A DNA stretch of 64,000 nucleotides from Halobacillus litoralis (GTDB lineage Bacteria > Bacillota > Bacilli > Bacillales > Halobacillaceae), in assembly GCF_004101865.1 (NCBI RefSeq), contig NZ_CP026119.1:62001-126000 (forward strand), in the 5' to 3' direction. Positions 22,836 to 32,159 of this stretch are shown here, piece after piece; within the stretch, counting starts at the first letter, position 1, and each line of letters opens with the position of its first letter. The notes under the pieces were generated by a model. The model worked only from the letters and a program-made list of their open reading frames with translations. It had not been told where the DNA came from and made no database searches. Made by a program: the position numbers and the translations under genes.

Positions 22836-25743
22836 TGATAAAGAGTTTGTAGAAGAAAGAACCAACTTGCAACTCTTTTTAGAAAAAACCTATCACAAGA
22901 TACCAGTTATCTTAACTGTTCTCTTGTTAGCTATTTCTTTTTTCTTATCTATACGTAGTGCAACTAATTACACATTATTGATGGTAGGACAGTTTCTAGA
23001 AAGCATTCCGGTTATTAAAATATTCGGAAGTCCGTTAAAACCCAGCCTACTTGGTTTAGTTATTATTACAGTCGTGTCAATAAGTACCTGGTTAATTTCT
23101 ACAAAGGTAAAGTGGTTGCACCCTATAACATATAGAGTAATCATTTTCTTTCATATGTTCCTGGGGATTTCCTTTTATTACACATGGTTTCTGACCGCTC
23201 CTGTCTATAATCACATTGTTCCCTACTTTGGTGAGAGAGTAGAAGAAGTTGAGGTTGCTAATGTATGGCATGAAATATTAATTGGCAACCCGGGGAATTT
23301 AATGATCTTATTTGTCTTTGTCCCTACGATCGTTATAGCTCTATTTATGATTTGGTTGGGAAGTCAATATGCTCAACATAATATTGAGATTAAAGACGTT
23401 TTTCGAGAATTTGAGTATAAAAATCGGTTATTACAACGGTTTTATAAAATAGAAGATGAAGAGAAATTACCTGATGTGGATCTTGGCCCTGATTCAGAGA
23501 CTAAGGAATTAATCACTCAACCTGGTAAAGATCGAACACTCAATAATGTCATCATCGGTTCCATTGGAACAGGTAAAACTGCTGCTCTCGTTCTTCCTAT
23601 ACTTAACCAGGATTTACACTGGATGACGCGTTTCATTAATGATTATTCGAGAGTAAGTAGGGATGATAATTTTGAGTCAGAAGAAGTAAGGGGGAGATAT
23701 TTGAATGGTATATCTGTTATTGAGCCTTCCAACGACCTATGTCAAAAAACATACAAATTAGTACAAGCTCATAAAATTCCCGAAGAATCGGTTTTCTACA
23801 TTGACCCGACTAATCCAAGCACTCCTAATATTAATCCCATGCAAGGCCCTGTAGATCAAGTTGCTGAAGCTTTTGCTATGGTCATTGAGGGATTAGCAGA
23901 AGGGGATGGAGGAAACTATTTCTTCCAACAATCGGAAAGGAACCATTTAAAACATTATGTGTATTTACTAAAGCTTCATCAACCAGACCAAGAAGTAACA
24001 TTTGATATGTTGCTTGATATGTATAACAATCCTCAGTTAGTCAGACGAATGCACGTTCAGTTAAAAGAAACATTTCCAGATTCTATAGATGATATAGAAG
24101 ACCGAGACGAAAGAAACCACTGGAAGATTGTTCAACAGGTGGACGAATGGTTTGAGATGAACCTTGTTCCTAAGAAAGAGAGAAATGGAACCCCGGAAAA
24201 GATTGTTGAAGGAGAATATCGCGGAGATACCGCTTACTATGATGCGAAGTCTGAGTTTGTTCAAGGACTCCGAAACATATTAAATGATATTGGTGCAAAC
24301 AAACTAATACGACGCGTATTGTTCGGTAAGTCTAAGTTCGATTTTGACCGTCACCTTTCCTTAGGAGGCGTATTATTGGTTAACACGGCGAAGGGGGAAC
24401 TCGGAAACCTTGCTAATGTTCTAGGTAAGTTAATCCTCTTAAGTTTGCAAAATGCTGTGTTCCGACGAGAACCAAACGTATCAAGCTTTCACCATATACT
24501 TGTCGATGAATTTCCTGATTATATTTATCGGCCCTTTAAGGAATTTCCTGCACAATCACGTAAATATAAGACTATTGTTACAGTGGTAGCTCAAACGGTT
24601 TCTCAATTAGCTGATAAATACGGGGAAACTTACATGCACACTTTGTTAGGTACGTTAAGGCATAAAATGGTTTACGGTGATATTCCGGACTATGATGCTC
24701 AATTATTCTCAGCAATATTTGGAGAAATGGAAAGGTTTGAAGAACAACAGAGTGAGCAGAACGTATCTCCATTACAAGAATCGCCGGTTACACGTTCTGG
24801 GAGCTCTTACACTAAAACGAAAGAAGCTATTCTTTCACCGAGTGATATTATCTTCCAGAAACAGTTCCAAGCAGCAGTTAAGATTGTACAGAATAATAGA
24901 CCAATCCCAGTTAGACAAATTGATGCCAACTTTGTACCTCGTGATGAATTTACAGAAGCGGTTATAACTGTAGATGGTGAGAGTGGATCCTACTGGTTAG
25001 AAGACCGTTATTCTACAACCCAAGAAGATTCAAGGGTGATAGACATTACCGCTGAAGAGTTTATGGAAGAGACAGGGGAAGAAGGAGAAGATATAGCGCT
25101 GCGTGTCGCAGAAGCTGAAAATATGGATGAGAAGAGTATTGATTTAGAACCCCATTCTGACTTACCTCCAGGAAAAGTTGTATATAATTCTTCTCAAAGT
25201 AGGTTAAGGAGCAGCCACATGAGTCATAATGAGAATGTGCTCGAAAACCGCAATGTAGAAAGATATGGATATCCTGCTGTAAGAAGAAAAGAAAATCTGA
25301 ACGAAGCGGATGATAAACAAGTCTTTGCTCCAGAATATTTAGATGGTTCGAATGATACTTCCTCTATAGAAATAAAGAGTGAAGAAATGGACACTACTGA
25401 AGAAGATAAAGATCCAAGTGTGGAAGATCTACAAGGTCAAAGAGAAGATGAATCCACCGCTTCCGCTTCCAGGGATGAAATAACCAGTGTAGATAATGCC
25501 TTAATAGATGAGGACCCTTTGAACGATATATTTGGAGCGGGAGGATCTTTTCCACCACAAGAAGTCGAACAGAGTGAGTTGTCCGTTAAGGAAGAGCAAT
25601 TAGTAAATGAAATTGAATGCATGGTTAAAGAAACGGATGCCGAAGATGAAAGTGGGAGTGAACAAGAGGAATATACAAACTCTCAGCCTATGAATCAAAA
25701 TGATTTAAACAGCTTATTAAAAGACTTCGAGGAAGAGAAATAG
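22825..25743 (+). CDS. VirD4/TraG-like type IV coupling ATPase
   Basis: 972 residues from TTG 22825 (GAGGTGACA upstream). Four N-terminal membrane helices (about 28-190), a cytoplasmic ATPase with Walker A GSIGTGKT (245-252) and Walker B ILVDEFPDY (Asp561-Glu562), and a long acidic, low-complexity tail from about 760 to the end. Coupling proteins of this type bring the DNA-relaxase complex to a secretion channel and pump DNA. The acidic tail is not part of the usual family and may bind partners or reflect a halophilic host. It is the second gene of the transfer region and is followed by a leader and terminator. Confidence 0.85.
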   Translation: MENDDKEFVEERTNLQLFLEKTYHKIPVILTVLLLAISFFLSIRSATNYTLLMVGQFLESIPVIKIFGSPLKPSLLGLVIITVVSISTWLISTKVKWLHPITYRVIIFFHMFLGISFYYTWFLTAPVYNHIVPYFGERVEEVEVANVWHEILIGNPGNLMILFVFVPTIVIALFMIWLGSQYAQHNIEIKDVFREFEYKNRLLQRFYKIEDEEKLPDVDLGPDSETKELITQPGKDRTLNNVIIGSIGTGKTAALVLPILNQDLHWMTRFINDYSRVSRDDNFESEEVRGRYLNGISVIEPSNDLCQKTYKLVQAHKIPEESVFYIDPTNPSTPNINPMQGPVDQVAEAFAMVIEGLAEGDGGNYFFQQSERNHLKHYVYLLKLHQPDQEVTFDMLLDMYNNPQLVRRMHVQLKETFPDSIDDIEDRDERNHWKIVQQVDEWFEMNLVPKKERNGTPEKIVEGEYRGDTAYYDAKSEFVQGLRNILNDIGANKLIRRVLFGKSKFDFDRHLSLGGVLLVNTAKGELGNLANVLGKLILLSLQNAVFRREPNVSSFHHILVDEFPDYIYRPFKEFPAQSRKYKTIVTVVAQTVSQLADKYGETYMHTLLGTLRHKMVYGDIPDYDAQLFSAIFGEMERFEEQQSEQNVSPLQESPVTRSGSSYTKTKEAILSPSDIIFQKQFQAAVKIVQNNRPIPVRQIDANFVPRDEFTEAVITVDGESGSYWLEDRYSTTQEDSRVIDITAEEFMEETGEEGEDIALRVAEAENMDEKSIDLEPHSDLPPGKVVYNSSQSRLRSSHMSHNENVLENRNVERYGYPAVRRKENLNEADDKQVFAPEYLDGSNDTSSIEIKSEEMDTTEEDKDPSVEDLQGQREDESTASASRDEITSVDNALIDEDPLNDIFGAGGSFPPQEVEQSELSVKEEQLVNEIECMVKETDAEDESGSEQEEYTNSQPMNQNDLNSLLKDFEEEK

Positions 25744-25751
25744 AAACTAAT

Positions 25752-25896
25752 TTGCGCTTTTTGGAAATCTATTGTACTATTTTAGGTAATATCGAAGTGA
25801 GCAAAATGTATTAATACAATAGAATTATAGATAGTGGGACACCCCAAAAGTTTGAAATAGTGTATTTGCGCTATTTTTGATTTCGGGGTGTCTTTT
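25752..25896 (+). promoter_or_regulatory. promoter, leader and terminator before the S1/HD-GYP operon
   Basis: TTGCGC, 17 bases, TACTAT (25775-25780), a TGTATTAATACA palindrome in the leader, then GTGGGACACCCC opening a terminator (GACACCCC...GGGGTGTC, T7) that ends at 25896. The gene follows 36 bases later. Confidence 0.65.
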
Positions 25897-25932
25897 TTTG
25901 TTTACTTCTATTAAAAATCTAGGAGGTTTATA

Positions 25933-26832
25933 ATGTCCGAACTATTAAAACAGTCATGGAATAATGAAGAAGAGTTATCAGCGCTTGCTAAAATGCAACG
26001 AAATCGTGAAGTGGTGGAAGGAGTCGTTCGTTCCGTAGGGGTAAAGAAAATGCCGGTGGAAACCAATGGACGTATGGAGACAGCTGAGGTAGAAGTGGCT
26101 ATTTTCTTATTGCCAGGTGGAGTGAAAGCATATTGTCCTGCGAACGAATTTTCTGACCACCAATATAGCTCCTTAATTGGTTTTGTTGGTACGATTCAAG
26201 AATTTATCATTGATCGTATTGATTTGGAACAAAAAGTAGCAATAGTAAGTGTTCGTCAGGCAGATGAAATGAAAAAAGATTTGTTTTGGGAAGAGCTTGA
26301 TTATCTCGAAAAAAATGAAGCTTTTGACTCGAAGGTTTATGAGGGAGTTATATCTGGATTCAATCCTGAGAAAGAGAACATCTTCGTTCGTGTGAATGGT
26401 ACAGATTGCTTCATGACAAGATATGATTGGGATTACGGACGCATTCGTGATTTGGCTTCTCAGGTAGAAAGAGGTACGAAGATACAAGTTAAGGTTCAAC
26501 GGGTGGACAGAGAGAGAAACATGATTCATGTAAGCAGAAAAGCGACTTTCGAAGACCCATTTGACAAGCTTGAAGAGTTAAGGGATGAAGGGGCAGTTGC
26601 TGGAAAGGTTACAGAAGTACATCCTATTCATGGTATCTTTATCAAACTGGATATTGGGCTTGAAGTTAAGGGCATGAAGCCAAGAGACAAGGAAGAACCA
26701 GATGTAGGGGATATTGTTTCATGTAAAGTAAGAACCATCGACAAAGCTAAGCGTCACTGTAAAGTGGTCATCATTGGTTATCCTCGTGGGAAGAAGAAAC
26801 TAAAAAATATAGGATCTTTCCTCTTTGAATAA
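25933..26832 (+). CDS. S1 RNA-binding domain protein
   Basis: 299 residues with three S1-like OB-fold segments: VVEGVVRSVGVKK (about 28), YEGVISGFNPEKENIFVRVN (about 137-156) and VAGKVTEVHPIHGIFIKLDI (about 219-238), each followed by typical strand patterns. S1 proteins bind single-stranded RNA. In the setting of a transfer region with terminator-containing leaders, it is a candidate for an antitermination or RNA-control factor; that is inference. AGGAGG site, ATG at 25933. Its stop overlaps the start of the next gene by one base. Confidence 0.8.
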   Translation: MSELLKQSWNNEEELSALAKMQRNREVVEGVVRSVGVKKMPVETNGRMETAEVEVAIFLLPGGVKAYCPANEFSDHQYSSLIGFVGTIQEFIIDRIDLEQKVAIVSVRQADEMKKDLFWEELDYLEKNEAFDSKVYEGVISGFNPEKENIFVRVNGTDCFMTRYDWDYGRIRDLASQVERGTKIQVKVQRVDRERNMIHVSRKATFEDPFDKLEELRDEGAVAGKVTEVHPIHGIFIKLDIGLEVKGMKPRDKEEPDVGDIVSCKVRTIDKAKRHCKVVIIGYPRGKKKLKNIGSFLFE

Positions 26833-27797
26833 TGGCTAATGATACTTTGCAAAGCCAGGAGTTAGACCTTGGCCTTTATACCTCTAAGCGCGGGGAAGTG
26901 CCTTTTTGGGACCATCCTCACGCAAAGGGGTGCAAGTTCTTGCCGAAAAATTACAGACCACATGTGACCATAGAATCTGTTCTGTCTCTTTACATGAAAA
27001 GGAAGATAGACGATACAGACCTTATCCTTCTAAAAGTATTAGGTGATGCGGTATGCTGCAACGAAGACCAACTTCGCCGCTACCTATCTTCAAAGATTTC
27101 TCGTTCCTCCGTATCTAAGCGTTTAGACAAGTTTAGGCGTTATGGTTTAGTTGAGCGTTGGAAAGTACGCATTAAATCAGAGGACGAAGATGAAGCAAGA
27201 AAACCTCCTGCTCCATTTGTTTTGGGTATAGCAGGATACAAACTTTTGAAACACTATTATAATGATGAATTCTTTATGGACCCTAACAGATGGGATCACC
27301 TAGGAATCAGTGCCGTGCAAAGGTATGTCGCCATGAATGAGATTAGATGCCGTTTAATAGAAGCGAAGGCGGCTAAAGCATGGAAGTGGAACCCTAGTTT
27401 GACCTTCTACAAGAACATTCGAAATCCAATGGGAGCTGCAGAAATACGAACACCGAGGGGTAACATTAACTTTATTATGGAACGTCTGCAAATGAGTCAG
27501 GATTTTGTAGGGTTCATGAAAAGCAAACTTCACCAGTGGACCAAGGTATTTGAAAAACAACAAAACCTTTTGTTGGATGATATGCATGAACTTTTACCGA
27601 CGGTCATCATATCCGCTTCTACATTATCTATGGGAGAAACGTTACATACCAATGTGATGTTGGATACCTTTCCCTTTAACGTGTGGGTAACTGTAGAAGA
27701 GGATATGGAATCGGATGGATTAGAAAATTCATTCTATCGTCCTGAAGGCAAAGAATTAAAACGAATTAAGTTGGATTTTCTTAGCGGTTCCTCGTAA
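26832..27797 (+). CDS. replication-relaxation-like HTH protein
   Basis: 321 residues. A winged HTH lies at about 55-115 (DTDLILLKVLGDAVCCNEDQ, SRSSVSKRLDKFRRYGLVER), similar in layout to the protein at 21528 but without a clear nuclease-like half. The rest is helical and basic. ATG at 26832 overlaps the preceding TAA. Probably a DNA-binding accessory protein for transfer or its control. Confidence 0.6.
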   Translation: MANDTLQSQELDLGLYTSKRGEVPFWDHPHAKGCKFLPKNYRPHVTIESVLSLYMKRKIDDTDLILLKVLGDAVCCNEDQLRRYLSSKISRSSVSKRLDKFRRYGLVERWKVRIKSEDEDEARKPPAPFVLGIAGYKLLKHYYNDEFFMDPNRWDHLGISAVQRYVAMNEIRCRLIEAKAAKAWKWNPSLTFYKNIRNPMGAAEIRTPRGNINFIMERLQMSQDFVGFMKSKLHQWTKVFEKQQNLLLDDMHELLPTVIISASTLSMGETLHTNVMLDTFPFNVWVTVEEDMESDGLENSFYRPEGKELKRIKLDFLSGSS

Positions 27798-27809
27798 GGA
27801 GTGATAAAT

Positions 27810-28406
27810 ATGAGTCAAACAATAATGGAACAACCAAACCCTACTCACACAATAGATGCATTGCTAGAACATGACTTTTATACACTGCAACACTCCTTGC
27901 GAGTAGCTGAATTACTCTACAATTTTGGATGTTATTTAGGATTTCGAAGAGAACATCTAAAGGAACTATATTACTTAGGTATTGAACATGACCTCGGAAA
28001 GCTTGATGTGCCTAAGAAAACTTTGAACAAAAAAGGAAAATTAACTTCTGATGAACTAGGCCCCATACTTGAACATCCTATAAAAGGGTATCAGATGGTG
28101 AAAAAAAAGGACTTGTATCCTCCTAACTTGCTAGAGGGGATCTTATATCACCATGAAAACCTCGATGGTTCAGGATATCCCTATGGCCTAAAGGCGAATA
28201 AGATTCCGTTATATGCTAGGATCTTGAGGATTGTAGATAGTTACGATGCCATGACTACAAATCGAAGCTATTCTAAAGCCCTTACTATAGATAAGTCACT
28301 AACGGAACTCCAAGTGTTCGGTGGTTCCTATTACGATGAAGAGCTAGTTAAAAAGTTTGTGAGTATGGTAGGAAGTTTACCTAAAAACAAATCTAAAATT
28401 AACTAA
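27810..28406 (+). CDS. HD-GYP domain protein, probable cyclic-di-nucleotide phosphodiesterase
   Basis: 198 residues forming a complete stand-alone HD-GYP domain: His28, HD at 60-61 (EHDLGKL), His89 (LEHP), HH at 114-115 and HHExxDGSGYP ending at residue 124, then a DSYDAMT helix. All metal ligands are present, so it should hydrolyse c-di-GMP or a related cyclic nucleotide. No sensor or receiver domain is attached. It is encoded with the S1 and HTH proteins, just upstream of the Tad-like pilus genes, and may tie pilus or transfer activity to cyclic-nucleotide level. ATG 27810 after GGAGTG. Confidence 0.9.
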   Translation: MSQTIMEQPNPTHTIDALLEHDFYTLQHSLRVAELLYNFGCYLGFRREHLKELYYLGIEHDLGKLDVPKKTLNKKGKLTSDELGPILEHPIKGYQMVKKKDLYPPNLLEGILYHHENLDGSGYPYGLKANKIPLYARILRIVDSYDAMTTNRSYSKALTIDKSLTELQVFGGSYYDEELVKKFVSMVGSLPKNKSKIN

Positions 28407-28436
28407 TCACATATGGGAAAATACTCCATACTTTTA

Positions 28437-28657
28437 TTGACTCTACCAAACATAAGTGCTACTATTATTTTTATAAACATCCTTTCTGAAAGTTTTTATA
28501 AACCTCAGAAATGGATTCTTTCTGAAGAAAGAATTCCCAGTCATTCTCACCCGGATGGCTGGGCTCCCAATTTCATACATTAACGGGAAGACCCGAAAAG
28601 ATCATGAATGCGACATTTCTGTCTGCAATCATCATGGTTTTTTCGGGTCTTTTTTTA
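28437..28657 (+). promoter_or_regulatory. promoter, long structured leader and terminator before the Tad-like operon
   Basis: TTGACT (28437-28442), 17 bases, extended TGC-TACTAT (28460-28465). The leader carries a CCCAG/CTGGG hairpin, then CATTAACGGGAAG (about 28579-28591) opening a terminator with arms GACCCGAAAA / TTTTTTCGGGTC and a T7 run. The first gene (28689) starts 32 bases on. Confidence 0.75.
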
Positions 28658-28688
28658 TGTGAAAAACTTTTCTACGCGGAGTGAGCAT

Positions 28689-30191
28689 ATGAAAAAAGTC
28701 CTTCTGGCTATAGGTAATACAGAATTCAGTAAGATATTAAAAAACCATATTGATAGACATTCGAACTCATTTCTTCTATGTGATCAAGAAGTGATGCATC
28801 ACCGGTATTTAGAAGAAATGATTGAAGTCAACGAACCGAACATTATCATAGTCCATGATTATTATTTGCCGACTGATGTGAATACGACCGAGGAGAGAGA
28901 ATACGAGTGGTTAAACTTCGCTCTAGAACTAAGAAAGAAATATGAGGACACCATTCGATTGGTCTTTCTATGTGAGAGGGATAAACGAGATCCATTCCTG
29001 CACAACCTTATCAGTAACAATGTTTTGGACATTATTAATGATAACTCCATAGATATTGAAGGTCTTATTGAACAACTAAAAGACATTCCCAGATTTTCGA
29101 GAGTCTCTAAGTTTGTACATAATTCAAAACAAGCTTTATATGAGGATATATCGGAAACGGTTGAAGCGGAAGAAGTAGAGGACACTAGTTCTACACCTGT
29201 GCCAACGCAAAAAGAGGAACAAAGAAAGGAAAGTACACATAAGAAAAGAGACCGTCCTGTTGTTCAAAAGGTAGTAGAAAAAAAGGTTGTTAATAAACAG
29301 GTGGTTAAAAGGGATGTTTCAATTAATCTCCAGCAACAAGTCAATAAAGTTGTCGGAGTCCCTGTTGAAAAGAAAATTGTTCTGATAGGTAGTCCATTTA
29401 AGCGAAGCGGCTGCACATTTATTTCACACCTTTTAGCGAGAGAGTTGGCAAAAATGAATGTGAGTTCCACTTATATTGAAAGCCCGTATGAGGCTCCATA
29501 TACATACGATCGATTCTTTGGACATGAGTTTACTAAGAATTACAAAAGCAAATTTTATCAATACATCAAGACACTCGACATAGGAGAAGAGTTAGATTTT
29601 GACTGGACGCATGATGACATTCAGATGGTAGCTCTTAACCCAACGGATGAGCCGACATATAGTAAAGATTCTTTACCGTTTGAAGTCTTCATGAAGGTTT
29701 TAATGTCTACATCTTCTACTGTAACCATCGTTGATGTAGGAAACCAATGGGAGAATGAAGTGTTTCAAGATATATACGATATTGCTTCTAACGTGTATAT
29801 CGTCATGGAACCGGACATTAGCAACATTCAAATGCTTCAAGACCCAAACAGCTCTTTCCAGACATTTTGCAACAAGATTATGAAGGACAAGAAAACAAAG
29901 GTAATCGGAAATCGCTTTGAAGAAGGTTTGATGAAAAATGACCTAATCAATGAAGTGTTTGTGAATAAGCTACTCACATATTTAGAAGTGTTTCCATCCA
30001 AGGAAGTTTTTGATTGTCAGATGGATGGAGGTTTCCTTAACGATCATCCGAAGTATCAAGAAGGGATACACCGTTCCCTTAAGCCAATATTAAATGAGCT
30101 GCTTCCCCAAGAGTTTATAAAGAAGTTATCCAAGCAAAAAGGATTACTTAGAGGGATATTCAATAAGTCCATCACAATATCTAAAGATTAA
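28689..30191 (+). CDS. CpaE/TadZ-like protein with N-terminal receiver-like domain
   Basis: 500 residues from ATG 28689; the longer upstream frame lacks a site and overlaps the terminator. Residues 1-135 have a response-regulator-like pattern (IIIVHDYYLP), a Lys/Val/Glu-rich linker follows, and from about 235 a MinD/ParA-type ATPase fold with GSPFKRSGCTF in place of the P-loop. TadZ/CpaE proteins position Tad pilus machines at the membrane or pole. Two CpaE-like genes occur in this operon (second at 30966). The ATPase part lacks the canonical deviant-Walker lysines, so it may bind but not hydrolyse nucleotide. Confidence 0.75.
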   Translation: MKKVLLAIGNTEFSKILKNHIDRHSNSFLLCDQEVMHHRYLEEMIEVNEPNIIIVHDYYLPTDVNTTEEREYEWLNFALELRKKYEDTIRLVFLCERDKRDPFLHNLISNNVLDIINDNSIDIEGLIEQLKDIPRFSRVSKFVHNSKQALYEDISETVEAEEVEDTSSTPVPTQKEEQRKESTHKKRDRPVVQKVVEKKVVNKQVVKRDVSINLQQQVNKVVGVPVEKKIVLIGSPFKRSGCTFISHLLARELAKMNVSSTYIESPYEAPYTYDRFFGHEFTKNYKSKFYQYIKTLDIGEELDFDWTHDDIQMVALNPTDEPTYSKDSLPFEVFMKVLMSTSSTVTIVDVGNQWENEVFQDIYDIASNVYIVMEPDISNIQMLQDPNSSFQTFCNKIMKDKKTKVIGNRFEEGLMKNDLINEVFVNKLLTYLEVFPSKEVFDCQMDGGFLNDHPKYQEGIHRSLKPILNELLPQEFIKKLSKQKGLLRGIFNKSITISKD

Positions 30192-30205
30192 ACAGGAGGG
30201 TAACC

Positions 30206-30949
30206 ATGAAACCACGTACGAAGATAATTTTAGGGATTTTCACCTCGTTATTATTACTTGCTTTAATACCGACTTACGATATCTTTCTGAAAGACAAGAT
30301 TGACAGTACAGCGGTAGTAGTAGTGAAAGCAGATACAGAAATTAAAACAAATCAAACGATTGAACCCGAAATGCTCAGTATTGAAAGAAGAAGAAAACAA
30401 GATTTAGTAGATGACGTTGTATTAGCAGATGAAATCAATGATATCACTGGCAAGGAAGCTGCTGAATTATTAGTAAGCAATTCAATGGTTTCTAAGAAGA
30501 TGATTGATTATGAACAAATGCTACCTAATCCGGATGAAAAAGAAGCTATACGTCCCATCGTAAGCGACATGATATACGCTAAACCAGGAAGTTTGCGTCG
30601 TAAAGATAATATCGACATTTATACAATTAGTGGGGATGTAACAGATAAAAGAATGGCGGAAACCAGCGAAGATACAGAGGATAATGAAGTATCGAGTGAA
30701 GATGTGAAGAAAGCTGAGAAAGAAGCCTTGAAAACTCCACTCCTCACCAATGTTCGTGTTGTTTATGTGAAAGACTCGGCAAACAATGAAGTTACTGGAG
30801 AAGACGGCAAAGTAGTTGCAAAAGGAGAACGATTGAATGCAACGGGTAATATTTCCGACTTAGAAGTGATTTTAAATGAAGAGGATTTCAATAAATTGAT
30901 GAAAGCAGTTATTGAAGATAACCAAAAGCTCTATATCACTTATAACTAA
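30206..30949 (+). CDS. CpaB/RcpC-like SAF-domain pilus assembly protein
   Basis: 247 residues: one N-terminal membrane helix (IILGIFTSLLLLALIPTYDI), then a SAF domain (VVVVKADTEIKTNQTIEPEM, 45-65) as in CpaB, which lies in the cell envelope and guides Flp pili. The C-terminal part repeats short strands (LLTNVRVVYVKDSANNEV) seen in RcpC/CpaB. AGGAGGG site. It sits between two CpaE-like genes and before the CpaF-like ATPase, the order expected for a Tad operon. Confidence 0.75.
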   Translation: MKPRTKIILGIFTSLLLLALIPTYDIFLKDKIDSTAVVVVKADTEIKTNQTIEPEMLSIERRRKQDLVDDVVLADEINDITGKEAAELLVSNSMVSKKMIDYEQMLPNPDEKEAIRPIVSDMIYAKPGSLRRKDNIDIYTISGDVTDKRMAETSEDTEDNEVSSEDVKKAEKEALKTPLLTNVRVVYVKDSANNEVTGEDGKVVAKGERLNATGNISDLEVILNEEDFNKLMKAVIEDNQKLYITYN

Positions 30950-30965
30950 CAAGGAGGAAACTTAA

Positions 30966-32159
30966 ATGAACATCGGTGTCATTAGTAAAAACAGTCAGTA
31001 TAAAGAGCTTCTAGAAAAGAATGAGCTTGTAGAACTTGCTCCTTTACGTTCAGAACTAAAACAAGAGTACAACTTCAGTATCGACATAGATGCACTTCTT
31101 ATAGATGGAGAGACGTTTTCTTATGAGCAACTTGCTTCCGTTCGCAATGTGTTTCCAGAAATCCCCGTGTTTTATAAAATTTCAGGAATGAAAACGCATG
31201 AATCTATTCGAACGGTCCAAAGGTTATGTGCAGCTCACTTAATAAAACCAATTACCGAAGGATTAACTTACGAACAATGTACAAATCAGATTTTACAGTT
31301 CATGGCCAAAGAAAAAGGATTGGAAAGTAACAAGGTCGTAACGTTTTTTGGTACACATAGCGGTGCTGGTGTTAGTACCACTGTTTTAAATATAGCGGAA
31401 GCAGTCTCCCAAAAAGCACAAGAGAAAGTACTGGTGCTAAGTTTAAATGCTTGGGACCCTTCCGACTACTTTCTAAATTACAAAGGGAAATATCTCAATG
31501 ACTTAAAAGTTGATTTAAAGAACAAGAACCTCACTTCTTCGAACCTTAGAGAGGCACTGTTCCAACATCATAACTTTTATCACCTTGCAGGGAATAGAGA
31601 TATTAAACTTCAACGATACTTCACTAATGAAGAAATTGAACATTTGATTGAAGTGGCCAAGGAATCCTTCGACTTAATCCTTATAGATGGAGGCACTCAC
31701 TTTGATACTGCGTTAGCTACTCAAGCATATGTCTCGAGTAACCTTAGATTTATTGTTACGAACCAAGAAGATAAGGGTTATCGAGGTTATTTTCCACACG
31801 TTTTCCAACAACTAATTGAACCGTCAGGTGGAAAAAAATCAGATTTTATGCTTATCATTAACCGCTTTCAACCAAGCATGTCTTTGATAAATGAAAAAGA
31901 TCTTGAAGAAGAGCTTGAAATTGACCGGTTAGCCACAATTCCAGATATGGATGTTTTAGGAGCTGTTTCAATTCGTCAAAAGAAACTACTTTATACGACC
32001 TCAGAACGAATGTACACCAAAGAAATAGATACAATCGCCAACGTAATATTCTCTGAAGCTAACCTAACACTAGCTCCTAATCTTGAACAAACCAACGAGA
32101 AAAAAGGTGTATTAAGAGGGATATTCCGTAAGAAGAAGGAGGTTGAGAAGACATGGTAA
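30966..32159 (+). CDS. second CpaE/TadZ-like ATPase-fold protein
   Basis: 397 residues. A receiver-like N-terminal part (about 1-110) and a MinD/ParA-type domain with VVTFFGTHSGAGVSTTVLNI (about 121-140), a P-loop without lysine, then LILIDGG as the Walker B strand. The C-terminus is basic and resembles that of the gene at 28689 (GVLRGIFRKK versus GLLRGIFNKS), so the two are paralogues. Likely a localisation or assembly factor of the Tad-like machine. Its stop overlaps the start of the CpaF-like gene. Confidence 0.75.
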   Translation: MNIGVISKNSQYKELLEKNELVELAPLRSELKQEYNFSIDIDALLIDGETFSYEQLASVRNVFPEIPVFYKISGMKTHESIRTVQRLCAAHLIKPITEGLTYEQCTNQILQFMAKEKGLESNKVVTFFGTHSGAGVSTTVLNIAEAVSQKAQEKVLVLSLNAWDPSDYFLNYKGKYLNDLKVDLKNKNLTSSNLREALFQHHNFYHLAGNRDIKLQRYFTNEEIEHLIEVAKESFDLILIDGGTHFDTALATQAYVSSNLRFIVTNQEDKGYRGYFPHVFQQLIEPSGGKKSDFMLIINRFQPSMSLINEKDLEEELEIDRLATIPDMDVLGAVSIRQKKLLYTTSERMYTKEIDTIANVIFSEANLTLAPNLEQTNEKKGVLRGIFRKKKEVEKTW

